DNA from: Aggregatibacter sp. 2125159857
Lineage (GTDB): Bacteria; Pseudomonadota; Gammaproteobacteria; Enterobacterales; Pasteurellaceae
Direction: 5' to 3'
DNA: 64,000 nt
Assembly: GCF_017798005.1 (NCBI RefSeq)
Contig: NZ_CP072548.1
Span: 1,736,001 to 1,800,000 of the forward strand
Under the pieces are notes generated by a model. The model saw nothing but the letters and a program-made list of their open reading frames with translations, made no database searches and was not told the origin of the DNA. Shown here in pieces: positions 18,142 through 26,618 of this stretch. Both the position numbers and the translations under genes were made by a program. The stretch's first letter is position 1. Every line of letters starts with the position of its first letter.

Positions 18142-18908
18142 TGAGCATTGAGATCAATAAGTTACAATTAGGCTATCAAGATAAAACTATCGTACGAGAT
18201 TTATCTCTCACCTTTCCTAGCAACCAAATCATTGCCTTAATTGGCCCGAACGGGTGCGGCAAATCCACAACACTAAAAGCGGTGGCCCGTTTACTCAAGC
18301 CACGTCTAGGCACAATTACTCACAAAGGCAAAGATATTTGGCAAAGCACACCGAAAGAATATGCCAAACAATTAGCGTTCTTGCCACAACAACATTTGGT
18401 GCCGGAAGGCATTAAAGTACGTGAATTAATTGCTTACGGCCGTTCGCCTTATTTGAATTTATGGGGCAAATTGAGTGATAAAGATGAGCAATTAGTGGCT
18501 TGGGCTATGGAGCAAACCCACACTACAGAATTGGCGGAACATTTGGTATCGGATTTATCCGGCGGGCAACAACAACGGGTTTTCTTAGCCATGACATTAG
18601 CGCAAGATGCAGAGCTTGTTCTGTTGGATGAACCCACCACTTATTTGGATCTCAACCGCCAGGCAGAACTCATGGGCATGATGCGTCAAATGCAACAAAA
18701 CGGCAAAACCGTCATTACGGTACTCCACGATTTAAATCAGGCTTGTCGTTATTGTGATTATTTAATCGTTCTCAAAGACGGCAACCTTATGGCCCAAGGG
18801 ACGCCTGACGAAGTGATGACAGAGGGGCTGTTAAAAGAGGTGTTTGATTTAGAAGTAGTGATTCACCGCGATCCAATTAGCCAAACACCCATGTTTATTT
18901 TGAAGTAA
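18141..18908 (+). CDS. fecE: Ferric citrate ABC transporter ATPase FecE
   Basis: A 255-residue ABC ATPase. Walker A GPNGCGKSTT (about residue 36), the Q-loop FLPQQH, the signature LSGGQQQR, Walker B LVLLDEPT and the H-loop VLHDLNQ are all intact. The open frame extends far upstream inside fecD, but the ATG overlapping the fecD stop is the obvious start (MSIEINKLQLGYQ). It is the last gene of the fec unit and is followed by an uptake sequence and a GC-rich hairpin. Confidence 0.95.
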   Translation: MSIEINKLQLGYQDKTIVRDLSLTFPSNQIIALIGPNGCGKSTTLKAVARLLKPRLGTITHKGKDIWQSTPKEYAKQLAFLPQQHLVPEGIKVRELIAYGRSPYLNLWGKLSDKDEQLVAWAMEQTHTTELAEHLVSDLSGGQQQRVFLAMTLAQDAELVLLDEPTTYLDLNRQAELMGMMRQMQQNGKTVITVLHDLNQACRYCDYLIVLKDGNLMAQGTPDEVMTEGLLKEVFDLEVVIHRDPISQTPMFILK

Positions 18909-18930
18909 ACAAAAGTGCGGTCATAATCTG

Positions 18931-18954
18931 GGGGCAAGTATGATAAGTTGCCCC
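18931..18954 (+). terminator. Hairpin after fecE
   Basis: GGGGCAA and TTGCCCC pair over seven bases around a 10-nt loop, 22 bp after the fecE stop. The downstream U-run is poor (TATTCG), so it may be a weak terminator or an mRNA-stabilising stem. Confidence 0.5.
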
Positions 18955-19021
18955 TATTCGCACTTTCTAAAATCATATTCTGTAATCACATTCTATTATG
19001 TCATTTCGCTATAAAACCCCA

Positions 19022-19069
19022 TTCATTTTTTGTCTCACTTCCGTTAAAATAGTTGAGAATTGTTTTCAA
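19022..19069 (+). promoter_or_regulatory. Promoter and Fur-like palindrome of the second iron transport operon
   Basis: TTCATT, 17 bp, TAAAAT form a plausible promoter. Immediately downstream lies TTGAGAATTGTTTTCAA (19053-19069), an imperfect palindrome TTGAnAAnnnTTnTCAA typical in form of Fur boxes, placed over the expected start point so that bound Fur would block transcription. Iron control is inferred from the site and the operon content. Confidence 0.6.
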
Positions 19070-19093
19070 TCACATATACCAAGGAGGCTTATG

Positions 19094-19993
19094 ATGTTAA
19101 AAAAAGCATTGTTAACACTCACCTGTATTGCGATGGCAACGTCCGCATTGGCAAAAGAGGTTACGATTCCCACGGCACGCGGTGATGTCACGTTAAGTGC
19201 GCCGCCCGCCAAAATAGCAGTGTTTGATACCGGCAGTTTGGATACATTGCAAGCCTTAGGTGTGAAAGTGGATGGCGCAGCAGATGTGGCAAAACTCCTT
19301 CCGTATCTGAAACCAACCTTAGATTCGGCAAAAAATGTCGGTACTATTTTTGAGCCCAATTTAGAGGCTTTAAATGAATTAAAACCAGACTTAATTATTG
19401 TCGGCACCCGCACGGCGAAAAAATTTGATGATGTCAGCGCTATTGCAAAAACGATCGATTTAACCGATAACGGCGATAAATTAGTGGAAAGCGGCATTCA
19501 ACGCATTGACAGTTTCGGTCGTTTATTTGATAAACAAGCGGCAGCAGACAAGTTAAAAGGTGAATTGGAAACCTTATTAAAAGACACTAAAGCCGCCGTG
19601 AAAGACAAAGGCAACGGTTTAATTATTTTAGTCAACGGTAGCAAAATTTCCGCATTCGGTAGCGGTTATCGTTTAAGTTTTATTCATGATGAACTTGGCG
19701 TACCAATGGCAGATCCGAGCATTAAAGGTACCGGCCATGGCCAGCCGGCGAGCTTTGAGTTTATTGAAAAAACTAATCCTGACTGGTTGTTTGTGTTAGA
19801 TCGCATTTCTGCTATTGGCGAAGAAGGTAAAACCGCCAAAGACGTGTTGGATAATGAATTGGTTCGTCGCACTAAAGCCTGGAAAAACGGGCACGTCGTT
19901 TATCTCAGTAGCGCTTCCTACCTAGCCCCGGGCGGTGCGGAACAATTAAAAACGGACTTAAACGCGATTAAAACCGCTTTCGAGAAAAAATAA
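19094..19993 (+). CDS. Siderophore-binding periplasmic protein (FatB/CeuE/VctP type)
   Basis: A binding protein of 299 residues with a signal peptide (MLKKALLTLTCIAMATSALA). The mature protein has the FatB-group features: KIAVFDTGSLDTLQALGV, an NLEALNELKPDLIIVGTRTA segment, and the GHGQPASFEFIEKTNPDWLF region. The group binds catecholate or mixed-type siderophores such as anguibactin, enterobactin products or vibriobactin. The exact ligand cannot be told. An AAGGAGG lies six bases before the chosen ATG; a preceding ATG would be only three bases from it. No siderophore synthesis genes are present, so it likely takes up foreign siderophores. Confidence 0.88.
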   Translation: MLKKALLTLTCIAMATSALAKEVTIPTARGDVTLSAPPAKIAVFDTGSLDTLQALGVKVDGAADVAKLLPYLKPTLDSAKNVGTIFEPNLEALNELKPDLIIVGTRTAKKFDDVSAIAKTIDLTDNGDKLVESGIQRIDSFGRLFDKQAAADKLKGELETLLKDTKAAVKDKGNGLIILVNGSKISAFGSGYRLSFIHDELGVPMADPSIKGTGHGQPASFEFIEKTNPDWLFVLDRISAIGEEGKTAKDVLDNELVRRTKAWKNGHVVYLSSASYLAPGGAEQLKTDLNAIKTAFEKK

Positions 19994-20069
19994 TCACGCT
20001 TATCGTTCTCTTCATTGTGTCAAACTAAGGCAATAATGAAGAGAACTTTTTATTGCCTAAAAAAACGCC

Positions 20070-21035
20070 ATGTCGAATATTTTTACCCTAAATCGGATAA
20101 ATTTTTTCATTCTTGTATTACTCGCCGCATTAAGCATTACCGTGGGCGTAGCCGATTTCCATTGGTCTCAATTTTTTTCTCAGCCGGAACAAATGCAAGT
20201 CCTGCTAGTCAGTCGATTACCTCGTACCTTCGCCGTGATTTTAGTGGGAGCGACCCTTGGTGTAGCAGGCATGGTATTACAAATTGTCTTAAAAAATCGC
20301 TTTATTGAGCCGGGCATGATCGGCGCCAGTCAAAGCGCAGCATTGGGGATTTTATTAACCAGCCTGTTATTTCCAAGCGCCGCCTTGCTTATCAAAATGT
20401 CCTTCGCCACCGTCTCCGCACTCATTGGCATGGGCATTTTCACCTTATTGTTACAGCAATTGCCGCCACATCAACGTCTCATGGTGCCGTTGGTGGGGAT
20501 TGTGTTCGGCAATATTATTGAGGCGATGACCACCTTTCTTGCCTACGAAACAGACAGCTTACAAACCTTGTCCATTTGGTTTTCCGGCGATTTTTCCGGC
20601 ATCTTGGCAGGACGTTATGAATTATTATGGCTTACCGCCGCCCTTGCTGTGGTGGTTTATATTATGGCCGATCGTCTGAGCATTACCGGACTGGGGAAAA
20701 ATATCAGTACCGGCTTAGGGATTAATTATCGTCAAATGACGTGGTTTGCGTTAATTGTGGTGGCGATGATTACTGCAGTAGTCGTAGTCACCGTCGGGCA
20801 AATTCCCTTTATCGGCCTGGTTGTACCAAATATTATTTCCCGCTTAGCCGGTGACCGATTACGCCAAAATCTGCCTTCGGTTGTATTGCTCGGCGCCAAT
20901 TTGGTCTTGATTTGTGACATTATAGGTCGAGTCATTAACGCACCTTATGAAGTACCAATTTCGACCATTTTCGGCATTGTCGGCACATTGATTTTCCTCT
21001 ATTTGTTATTTAAGGGGAAACCCAATGCAAAATAA
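20070..21035 (+). CDS. Siderophore ABC transporter permease 1 (FatD/VctD type)
   Basis: A 321-residue FecCD-superfamily permease with about nine or ten transmembrane helices. Landmarks are SRLPRTFAVILVGATLGVAG, EPGMIGASQSAALG and IPFIGLVVPNIISRLAGDRLR. It lies 76 bp after the binding protein gene, without an obvious ribosome binding site, and its last 11 bases overlap the second permease gene. The PNIISRLAGD coupling segment is the form seen in the FatD/CeuB subgroup rather than the PHLAR form of FecC and FecD upstream, so the two importers are not recent duplicates of each other. Confidence 0.9.
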   Translation: MSNIFTLNRINFFILVLLAALSITVGVADFHWSQFFSQPEQMQVLLVSRLPRTFAVILVGATLGVAGMVLQIVLKNRFIEPGMIGASQSAALGILLTSLLFPSAALLIKMSFATVSALIGMGIFTLLLQQLPPHQRLMVPLVGIVFGNIIEAMTTFLAYETDSLQTLSIWFSGDFSGILAGRYELLWLTAALAVVVYIMADRLSITGLGKNISTGLGINYRQMTWFALIVVAMITAVVVVTVGQIPFIGLVVPNIISRLAGDRLRQNLPSVVLLGANLVLICDIIGRVINAPYEVPISTIFGIVGTLIFLYLLFKGKPNAK

Positions 21036-21966
21036 TCGTGTCATGTTATTACTCGGTGCCTTACTCACGCTTGCCTGCGCCTTTTTTATGACCTATCACG
21101 CCAATGGTAACTGGGATTTCATTTTGCCGTTTCGTGGAAAGAAACTGTTGTTATTGCTGATAATGGCTTACACCATTGGCATATCTACACTACTGTTCCA
21201 AACCCTAACCAATAACCCGATTCTAACCCCCAGCATTTTAGGCTTTGATTCCTTATATTTATTGGTACAAAGCATTTTAGTGTTTCTCTTCGGCGGGATT
21301 GGATTTACACAACTCAATGTGGCCGGCAAATTTGCTTTTGAAACTTTGCTTATGTTGCTTGGCGCACTCCTGTTATTCCGTACACTCAGCAAAAACAATA
21401 GCGATCTCGCCCGCATGATTTTGGTGGGGATTATTTTCGGGGTGCTTTTCCGCAGTGTAAATAACCTGCTACAGCGCATGATCGATCCTAATGAATTCGC
21501 CGTTGCACAAGGATCTTCCTTTGCCAGTTTTAACACGGTGAACCCAACCTTATTATGGATTGGTACTGTCATTACGTTGGTCAGCGCCCTGTGGATTTGG
21601 CAACAACGTTTTAAATTAGATGTACTCCTACTGGGGCGTGAACGCGCTATCGGATTAGGCTTGGAATATCATCAATTCAGCCGCCAATTACTCATTTGCT
21701 GCGCATTTTTAGTGTCAATTTCCACCGCACTTGTGGGACCGATTCTGTTTTTAGGCTTATTGGTGTGTGCCATCGTCAATGCCATCAGCCCGACCATGCA
21801 CCACAGCATTCGCATCCCAATGACGTTTATGGTGTCGGCCATCACATTAGTAAGCGGTCAAGCCGTGTTCGAACAGGTAATGAAGATGCAGGGTGTGCTT
21901 AGCGTGGTTATCGAGTTTGTCGGTGGGTTAGTCTTTATCTACCTGATGTTAAGACGGGCAAAATAA
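21025..21966 (+). CDS. Siderophore ABC transporter permease 2 (FatC/VctG type)
   Basis: A 313-residue partner permease with about nine transmembrane helices. Family landmarks are GISTLLFQTLTNNPILTPSILG, GLGLEYHQFSR and GPILFLGLLVCAI. AAGGGGAAACCC precedes the ATG, which lies inside the end of the first permease gene, so translation is coupled. It should heterodimerise with the preceding permease. Confidence 0.9.
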   Translation: MQNNRVMLLLGALLTLACAFFMTYHANGNWDFILPFRGKKLLLLLIMAYTIGISTLLFQTLTNNPILTPSILGFDSLYLLVQSILVFLFGGIGFTQLNVAGKFAFETLLMLLGALLLFRTLSKNNSDLARMILVGIIFGVLFRSVNNLLQRMIDPNEFAVAQGSSFASFNTVNPTLLWIGTVITLVSALWIWQQRFKLDVLLLGRERAIGLGLEYHQFSRQLLICCAFLVSISTALVGPILFLGLLVCAIVNAISPTMHHSIRIPMTFMVSAITLVSGQAVFEQVMKMQGVLSVVIEFVGGLVFIYLMLRRAK

Positions 21967-21977
21967 GGGAATTTCTT

Positions 21978-22736
21978 GTGATAAAAATTGAAAATATAAC
22001 CTATAAAATTAATCAGGCGACGATTTTAAATAACATTAATCTCACCATCCCAAACGGTGGCATTACCGCATTGATCGGCGCTAATGGTGCCGGTAAATCC
22101 ACGCTACTCTCTTTGGTTGCGCGCTTAAATCCGATTCAACAAGGGCAAATTTGGCTAAATGATATGGATATTGGCACCACGCCATCACGCACAATTGCGC
22201 AAAACCTGGCAATTCTGACCCAAGATAACGTGATTCATAGTCGCATTACGGTAAAAGATCTGTTGATTTTCGGCCGTTACCCACACCATCAAGGGCGTCC
22301 AACGGAAGAAGACAATGCCATCATCCGCGATGCCTTACAACGTTTTGAATTAGCCCCCTTAGCTAATCGTTTTCTTAGCGAACTTTCCGGCGGTCAACGT
22401 CAACGCGCCTTAATTGCCATGACGTTCTGTCAAAAAACCGATCATGTGCTACTTGATGAGCCGCTCAATAATCTGGATATGTTCCATGCACGCGAACTCA
22501 TGCGTCTATTACGTCAACTCACTGATGAACTCGCGCTAACAACCGTTATGGTGGTACATGATATTAATATGGCTGCCGCCTACGCCGACACCATTGTCGC
22601 CATGAAAAACGGTGAAATTGCCATGATCGGCACACCGGAAGAAATCATTACCCAAGAAAATTTAAAAACGGTATTTAATTTGGAAGCGGAAGTGTTAAGC
22701 CATCAGGGGAAAAGGCTGGTTGTACACCATATGTAA
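21978..22736 (+). CDS. Siderophore ABC transporter ATPase (FatE/VctC type)
   Basis: A 252-residue ATPase of the iron-chelate importer, starting with GTG behind AAGGGAATTTCTT. Walker A GANGAGKSTL, the Q-loop LTQDN, signature LSGGQRQRA, Walker B HVLLDEPLNNLD and the H-loop VVHDINMA are intact. DEPLNNLD replaces the more common DEPTxxLD, a variant shared by this subgroup. It ends the operon; an inverted uptake-sequence pair follows. Confidence 0.92.
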   Translation: MIKIENITYKINQATILNNINLTIPNGGITALIGANGAGKSTLLSLVARLNPIQQGQIWLNDMDIGTTPSRTIAQNLAILTQDNVIHSRITVKDLLIFGRYPHHQGRPTEEDNAIIRDALQRFELAPLANRFLSELSGGQRQRALIAMTFCQKTDHVLLDEPLNNLDMFHARELMRLLRQLTDELALTTVMVVHDINMAAAYADTIVAMKNGEIAMIGTPEEIITQENLKTVFNLEAEVLSHQGKRLVVHHM

Positions 22737-22750
22737 TGTGATGATTTGAA

Positions 22751-22804
22751 AAGTGCGGTAGTTTTTCATTCTGTTTTAAAACAGCCCAAAAATTCACCGC
22801 ACTT
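22751..22804. terminator. Inverted uptake-sequence pair between convergent operons
   Basis: AAAGTGCGGT and ACCGCACTTT face each other across 36 bp, and between them lies a perfect 14-bp palindrome CTGTTTTAAAACAG. The structure separates the convergent iron operon and zapG and can fold on either transcript. Confidence 0.6.
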
Positions 22805-22818
22805 TAAGGGAGAAGTCT

Positions 22819-23226
22819 TTATCTTTCTGCCTTTAATAATCCGGAAGAACCTTCCGAATAATCTTTCGGCTGATCATCCGATACGGCTGTCGAAGTCTCA
22901 TCTGCGCCACCCACATTCTGCGCTTGGAACAACGCCTTCTCATCTAATTCAGGCAATAATTGAACAGAAGCGCCGGCAAAATGCTGATATAAATGTTGAT
23001 AATCCTGCGCTAACGTTTTTAAGAGATTTGCGCTTTCCGCAAAATGTTTTTCAAGTTGCTGCTTTTGATTCTCTAATTGTGCTTTTAATTGGCGTAATTC
23101 CGTTTCGGTTTTCACCTGTTTTTTCACAGAACCTTTGGTAAAACGCAATAAAAAATACCCTATCGCGAATCCCACAACCAAACCAAGTAACGCGGCTCGC
23201 CACATCTCCGGTGTCCAAGATTGCAT
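22819..23226 (-). CDS. zapG: YhcB/ZapG family inner-membrane cell division/envelope protein (DUF1043)
   Basis: A 135-residue protein with one N-terminal transmembrane helix (residues 9-27, MWRAALLGLVVGFAIGYFLL) followed by a coiled coil rich in Leu, Lys and Gln (about 35-95), then an acidic, Ser-rich tail. This layout and the AQDYQHLYQHFA segment identify the DUF1043/YhcB family, which interacts with the elongasome and divisome and coordinates envelope growth. It is transcribed alone. AAGGAGTGA stands before the ATG. Confidence 0.9.
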   Translation of the reverse strand: MQSWTPEMWRAALLGLVVGFAIGYFLLRFTKGSVKKQVKTETELRQLKAQLENQKQQLEKHFAESANLLKTLAQDYQHLYQHFAGASVQLLPELDEKALFQAQNVGGADETSTAVSDDQPKDYSEGSSGLLKAER

Positions 23227-23320
23227 ACATCACTCCTTTATCATTGAATAGAAAAAAACCGCTATTATCATAGCTTGAACGTTTTTATATTTCTATGGGC
23301 AAGATCACATAACGATAATA

Positions 23321-25180
23321 TTATGCATACTGTTTTAGCCACGCCCTCAGTTTTTCCACATCCTCTTGCCATTCTTCGCTCAGTTGTTGGCACCAAAGGG
23401 CAATATTCTCCTGCCATTGTGCTGTCTCAGCATTTTGTGAGAGTGATGCAATTTCCTGCAAGCGTTTTAACCCAACAGAAGCCAACGCACCTTTAATTTT
23501 ATGCGCCGAGGAAAGCACATTGGCTTGCCGTGCCGGATCCTGTAAATAGGCTTGATAGGCCTGCTGTAATTCAATGGCGTATCCTGCCATGGTTTGTTCA
23601 AATAGGGTGAGATTATCTTGCACAAATTTCACCCCCAGCATTTCCACCAATTCGCCCAACATTTTCGTGTCAAAATCGGCAGAGGCTTGGGGTTGCTTGG
23701 TGTCGGTGAGTTCAAATTGCGTGATTTCTTCGCCGAAATAATCGAACAGACACTGATTCAACTCATCCAACGACAGCGGTTTGTGAATCACATCATCCAT
23801 GCCTTGCGCGACATATTCTTCTTTTTTCTGCACGACATTTGCCGTCAAGGCAATGAGCGGTGGCAGGAAATCATAAGTGCCATTTTCATAGTTTTGGCGT
23901 AAGTGATGGGCAATATCAAAGCCTGACATATCCGGCAACTGAATATCCAAAAACACCAAATCATAATAATTTTGCTCAAATTTTGAGATCGCCTGCGCAC
24001 CGGTCATCGCGACATCAATTTGGTAACCCAATTTTTCCAGCAAGGATTTCGCGACCACCACATTCACTTCAATATCTTCCACCAACAAGATATTAAGCTT
24101 TAATGGCAACTTGCTGTCGTTTTCTGACGGACGAAAAGCCTCTTCTGCCTTAAACGTTAACAAAAAGGTGGAACCCTGACCCATTTTGCTGGTAACGGTT
24201 AAATCACCTCCCATTAATTGAGCTATGGCTTTGGACACCGATAACCCAATGCCGCTCCCCAAGGATTTATTACGGTTAGAACTCACTTGATAATATAGCT
24301 CAAAGATTTTTTCTAAATCGGCTTCACCAATGCCAATGCCCGTATCCGTCACGCGAATCGCAAATTCATTATTGGCAATTTGTTCAACCGATAAGGTTAC
24401 GCTGCCTTGTTGGGTAAATTTCACCGCATTGGTAATCAAGTTCCATAAAATTTGATTTAACCGCACACCGTCCAACATCAACCAGTTTGGCAAAGTTGGT
24501 GGGCAATCTAAGTGAAATTCAAGACGTTTTTCTTCCGCCATTAATACAGCGAAATTGCTAATGTCATTGAGCAAGGCATAAAAATCCGTTTCTTTGCGAT
24601 GCAATTCGATTCGGCGAGCGTCAATTTTTTCCAAATCAATAATATCGCTGAAAATATGCGACAAAGAAATCGCACTGCTATTGATGGTTTTTAAATAATT
24701 GCGTTGGCGTTCGGTAGGATGCTCTTCCAACAAAATGCGGCTTAACCCAATAATGCCGTTTAACGGGGTGCGTAATTCGTGACTGATCGTCGTCATCAAG
24801 GTGGTTTTGTCGCGGCTAATTTTTTCCACTTTGTCTAACGCTGCCGACAAACGACTTTCGACTAAAAGTCGCTCTTTTACTTCGCTTTTCAGTTCTGCAA
24901 CAGAATGGGAAAGTGCCTGCCGGGAATATTCCAGTTTTTCCACCAATAACGTGAAAAAATAAATTACAAAGGGCGCTGAAATCATTCCGAATACGATCGA
25001 GCGGAGCAAATCCTGCCAGTAGATTTTTCCCACAAAAATCAGGCTGAGCACCATTTGGGTACACAACGCCAAAATTGCCAAAATCATCACGCCTAACAGC
25101 GAGAAACGGATTTTCCCTAAACGAACGACCCACTCCACATAGCGATGGGCAAAACTACCAAAATGTTTGATTTTTTTCAT
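23321..25180 (-). CDS. arcB: Aerobic respiration control sensor kinase ArcB, lacking the PAS domain
   Basis: A 619-residue tripartite hybrid kinase that responds to quinone redox state and phosphorylates ArcA. Order: two transmembrane helices (about 27-50 and 61-80), a short linker, HisKA with His134 in TISHELRTPLNG, HATPase with Asn251 (NLITNAVKF) and GTGIGIG-type glycine loops, a receiver domain with Asp412 (VFLDIQLPD), and an HPt domain with His560 (SSAHKIKGAL). Only about 45 residues lie between the second helix and HisKA, so the PAS domain of E. coli ArcB (778 aa) is missing, as reported for Haemophilus influenzae. The frame extends 16 codons upstream; the chosen ATG has GAGGGAACGGGA before it. 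Confidence 0.95.
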   Translation of the reverse strand: MKKIKHFGSFAHRYVEWVVRLGKIRFSLLGVMILAILALCTQMVLSLIFVGKIYWQDLLRSIVFGMISAPFVIYFFTLLVEKLEYSRQALSHSVAELKSEVKERLLVESRLSAALDKVEKISRDKTTLMTTISHELRTPLNGIIGLSRILLEEHPTERQRNYLKTINSSAISLSHIFSDIIDLEKIDARRIELHRKETDFYALLNDISNFAVLMAEEKRLEFHLDCPPTLPNWLMLDGVRLNQILWNLITNAVKFTQQGSVTLSVEQIANNEFAIRVTDTGIGIGEADLEKIFELYYQVSSNRNKSLGSGIGLSVSKAIAQLMGGDLTVTSKMGQGSTFLLTFKAEEAFRPSENDSKLPLKLNILLVEDIEVNVVVAKSLLEKLGYQIDVAMTGAQAISKFEQNYYDLVFLDIQLPDMSGFDIAHHLRQNYENGTYDFLPPLIALTANVVQKKEEYVAQGMDDVIHKPLSLDELNQCLFDYFGEEITQFELTDTKQPQASADFDTKMLGELVEMLGVKFVQDNLTLFEQTMAGYAIELQQAYQAYLQDPARQANVLSSAHKIKGALASVGLKRLQEIASLSQNAETAQWQENIALWCQQLSEEWQEDVEKLRAWLKQYA

Positions 25181-25388
25181 AAGATCCCGTTCCCTCAAAT
25201 AATGCGCATTGTACCTGAATTGCGCCATTTGCGCGGAAAAGTTTTCTTACAGCACGAAAGTGCGGTCAAAAAACACCGTATATTTCGACCGCATTTTTCT
25301 GCCAGCAGCACGCAATTCTTCCTAACAAAAGCACGAAAAATCAAGTACAATACGGCAATTCTATGTTGCTGCAAAAAAGGATAAGACC

Positions 25389-25634
25389 ATGGCGCGCAAA
25401 CCGGCTGAAAAAAACGAACCGGATTTTGAAAATACCTTAAAACAACTGGAAGAAATCGTCTCCCGTTTGGAAAATAACGACCTTTCTCTTGAAGAGGCAT
25501 TAAAAGATTTTGAACAAGGCATCAAGCTGGCTCAGTTAGGTCAAGAACGCTTACAGCAAGCGGAACAGCACATCCAAATTTTGTTACAAAAAAACGAAAG
25601 TGCCAAACTTAGCGATTATCAAGCGGAAGAATAA
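25389..25634 (+). CDS. xseB: Exodeoxyribonuclease VII small subunit
   Basis: An 81-residue XseB, a helical-hairpin protein several copies of which bind the XseA coiled coil. The signature [16 protein letters not shown], then [15 protein letters not shown] and the LxxaEQxIQ end are visible. It starts the xseB-ispA-dxs group common to gamma-proteobacteria. A TACAAT (-10-like, 25346-25351) lies about 35 bp upstream; I see no convincing -35. Confidence 0.96.
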   Translation: MARKPAEKNEPDFENTLKQLEEIVSRLENNDLSLEEALKDFEQGIKLAQLGQERLQQAEQHIQILLQKNESAKLSDYQAEE

Positions 25635-25644
25635 CGGGGCGGCA

Positions 25645-26535
25645 ATGTATCAGTTCTCAGAAGATTTACAGCAAGTTCAGCAGCGAATTAATCATTTTTT
25701 AGCAGAGCAATTTGCCCACCTTGATAGCTCGCCGGCGCCTTTAGCTGACGCCATGAAATATGGCTTATTGTTGGGTGGAAAACGCATTCGCCCCTTTTTA
25801 GTTTATGCCACCGGCAGAATGCTCGGTGCCGATTTAGCACAGCTTGATTATGCGGCAGCCGCCATTGAAGCCATTCATGCTTATTCATTGATTCATGATG
25901 ATTTGCCTGCCATGGACAACGACGAATTACGTCGTGGCCACAAAACTTGTCACATTGCGTTTGACGAAGCCACCGCGATTTTAGCCGGTGATGCGTTGCA
26001 AGCCTTTGCCTTTGAAATCTTAACGGATATTCCAACGCTATCGGCGGAACAAAAGCTAGCACTCATTAAAACCTTAAGTACCGCCTCCGGAGTCAAAGGC
26101 ATGTGCTTGGGACAAAGTTTGGACTTAATGGCAGAACAAAAAGTCATCAGCCTGCAAGAATTAGAACACATCCATTTAAATAAAACCGGTGCCTTGCTCA
26201 CTGCAGCGCTCACGATGGGCTTTATTTGCTCGCCTCATTTTGCAGACAAGGCTTTAGCACAACAGCTGGAACGCTACGCCACGGCAATTGGTCTCGCCTT
26301 CCAAGTGCAAGATGATATTTTAGACATTGAGGGCGACAGCGAAACCATCGGCAAAACGGTCGGCTCCGACTTGACGGCAGATAAAAGCACTTATCCGAAA
26401 TTATTGGGGCTGGAAGGTGCCAAACAAAAAGCACAAGAACTTTACGAAATGGCATTAGCCGAACTCAAAGATTTACCTTTTGATACCACCGCACTTTATG
26501 CGTTGGCGGAATTTATCATTAAACGAAAAAGCTAA
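25645..26535 (+). CDS. ispA: Farnesyl diphosphate synthase
   Basis: A 296-residue trans-prenyltransferase that condenses IPP with DMAPP and GPP to make FPP, the precursor for undecaprenyl phosphate and quinones. Both aspartate-rich motifs are present: the first in IHDDLPAMDND (DDxxxxD, bacterial type) and the second in QVQDDILDIEGD. KRIRPFLVYATG is the IPP-binding region. The frame opens 15 codons earlier inside xseB, but the chosen ATG is preceded by CGGGGCGG. It is placed between xseB and dxs and so links the DXP pathway to its first downstream synthase. Confidence 0.97.
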   Translation: MYQFSEDLQQVQQRINHFLAEQFAHLDSSPAPLADAMKYGLLLGGKRIRPFLVYATGRMLGADLAQLDYAAAAIEAIHAYSLIHDDLPAMDNDELRRGHKTCHIAFDEATAILAGDALQAFAFEILTDIPTLSAEQKLALIKTLSTASGVKGMCLGQSLDLMAEQKVISLQELEHIHLNKTGALLTAALTMGFICSPHFADKALAQQLERYATAIGLAFQVQDDILDIEGDSETIGKTVGSDLTADKSTYPKLLGLEGAKQKAQELYEMALAELKDLPFDTTALYALAEFIIKRKS

Positions 26536-26618
26536 TGCGCCCCCAAAGTGCGGTGGAAATTAGCGCTGTTTTAAACGTAGTGATATATAAATTTTAACGT
26601 TGGAATTGATTGACCCTT

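Noticed and set aside
21168..21572. 134-codon minus-strand open frame
   Set aside because: It is a shadow of the second siderophore permease, antisense to membrane helices.
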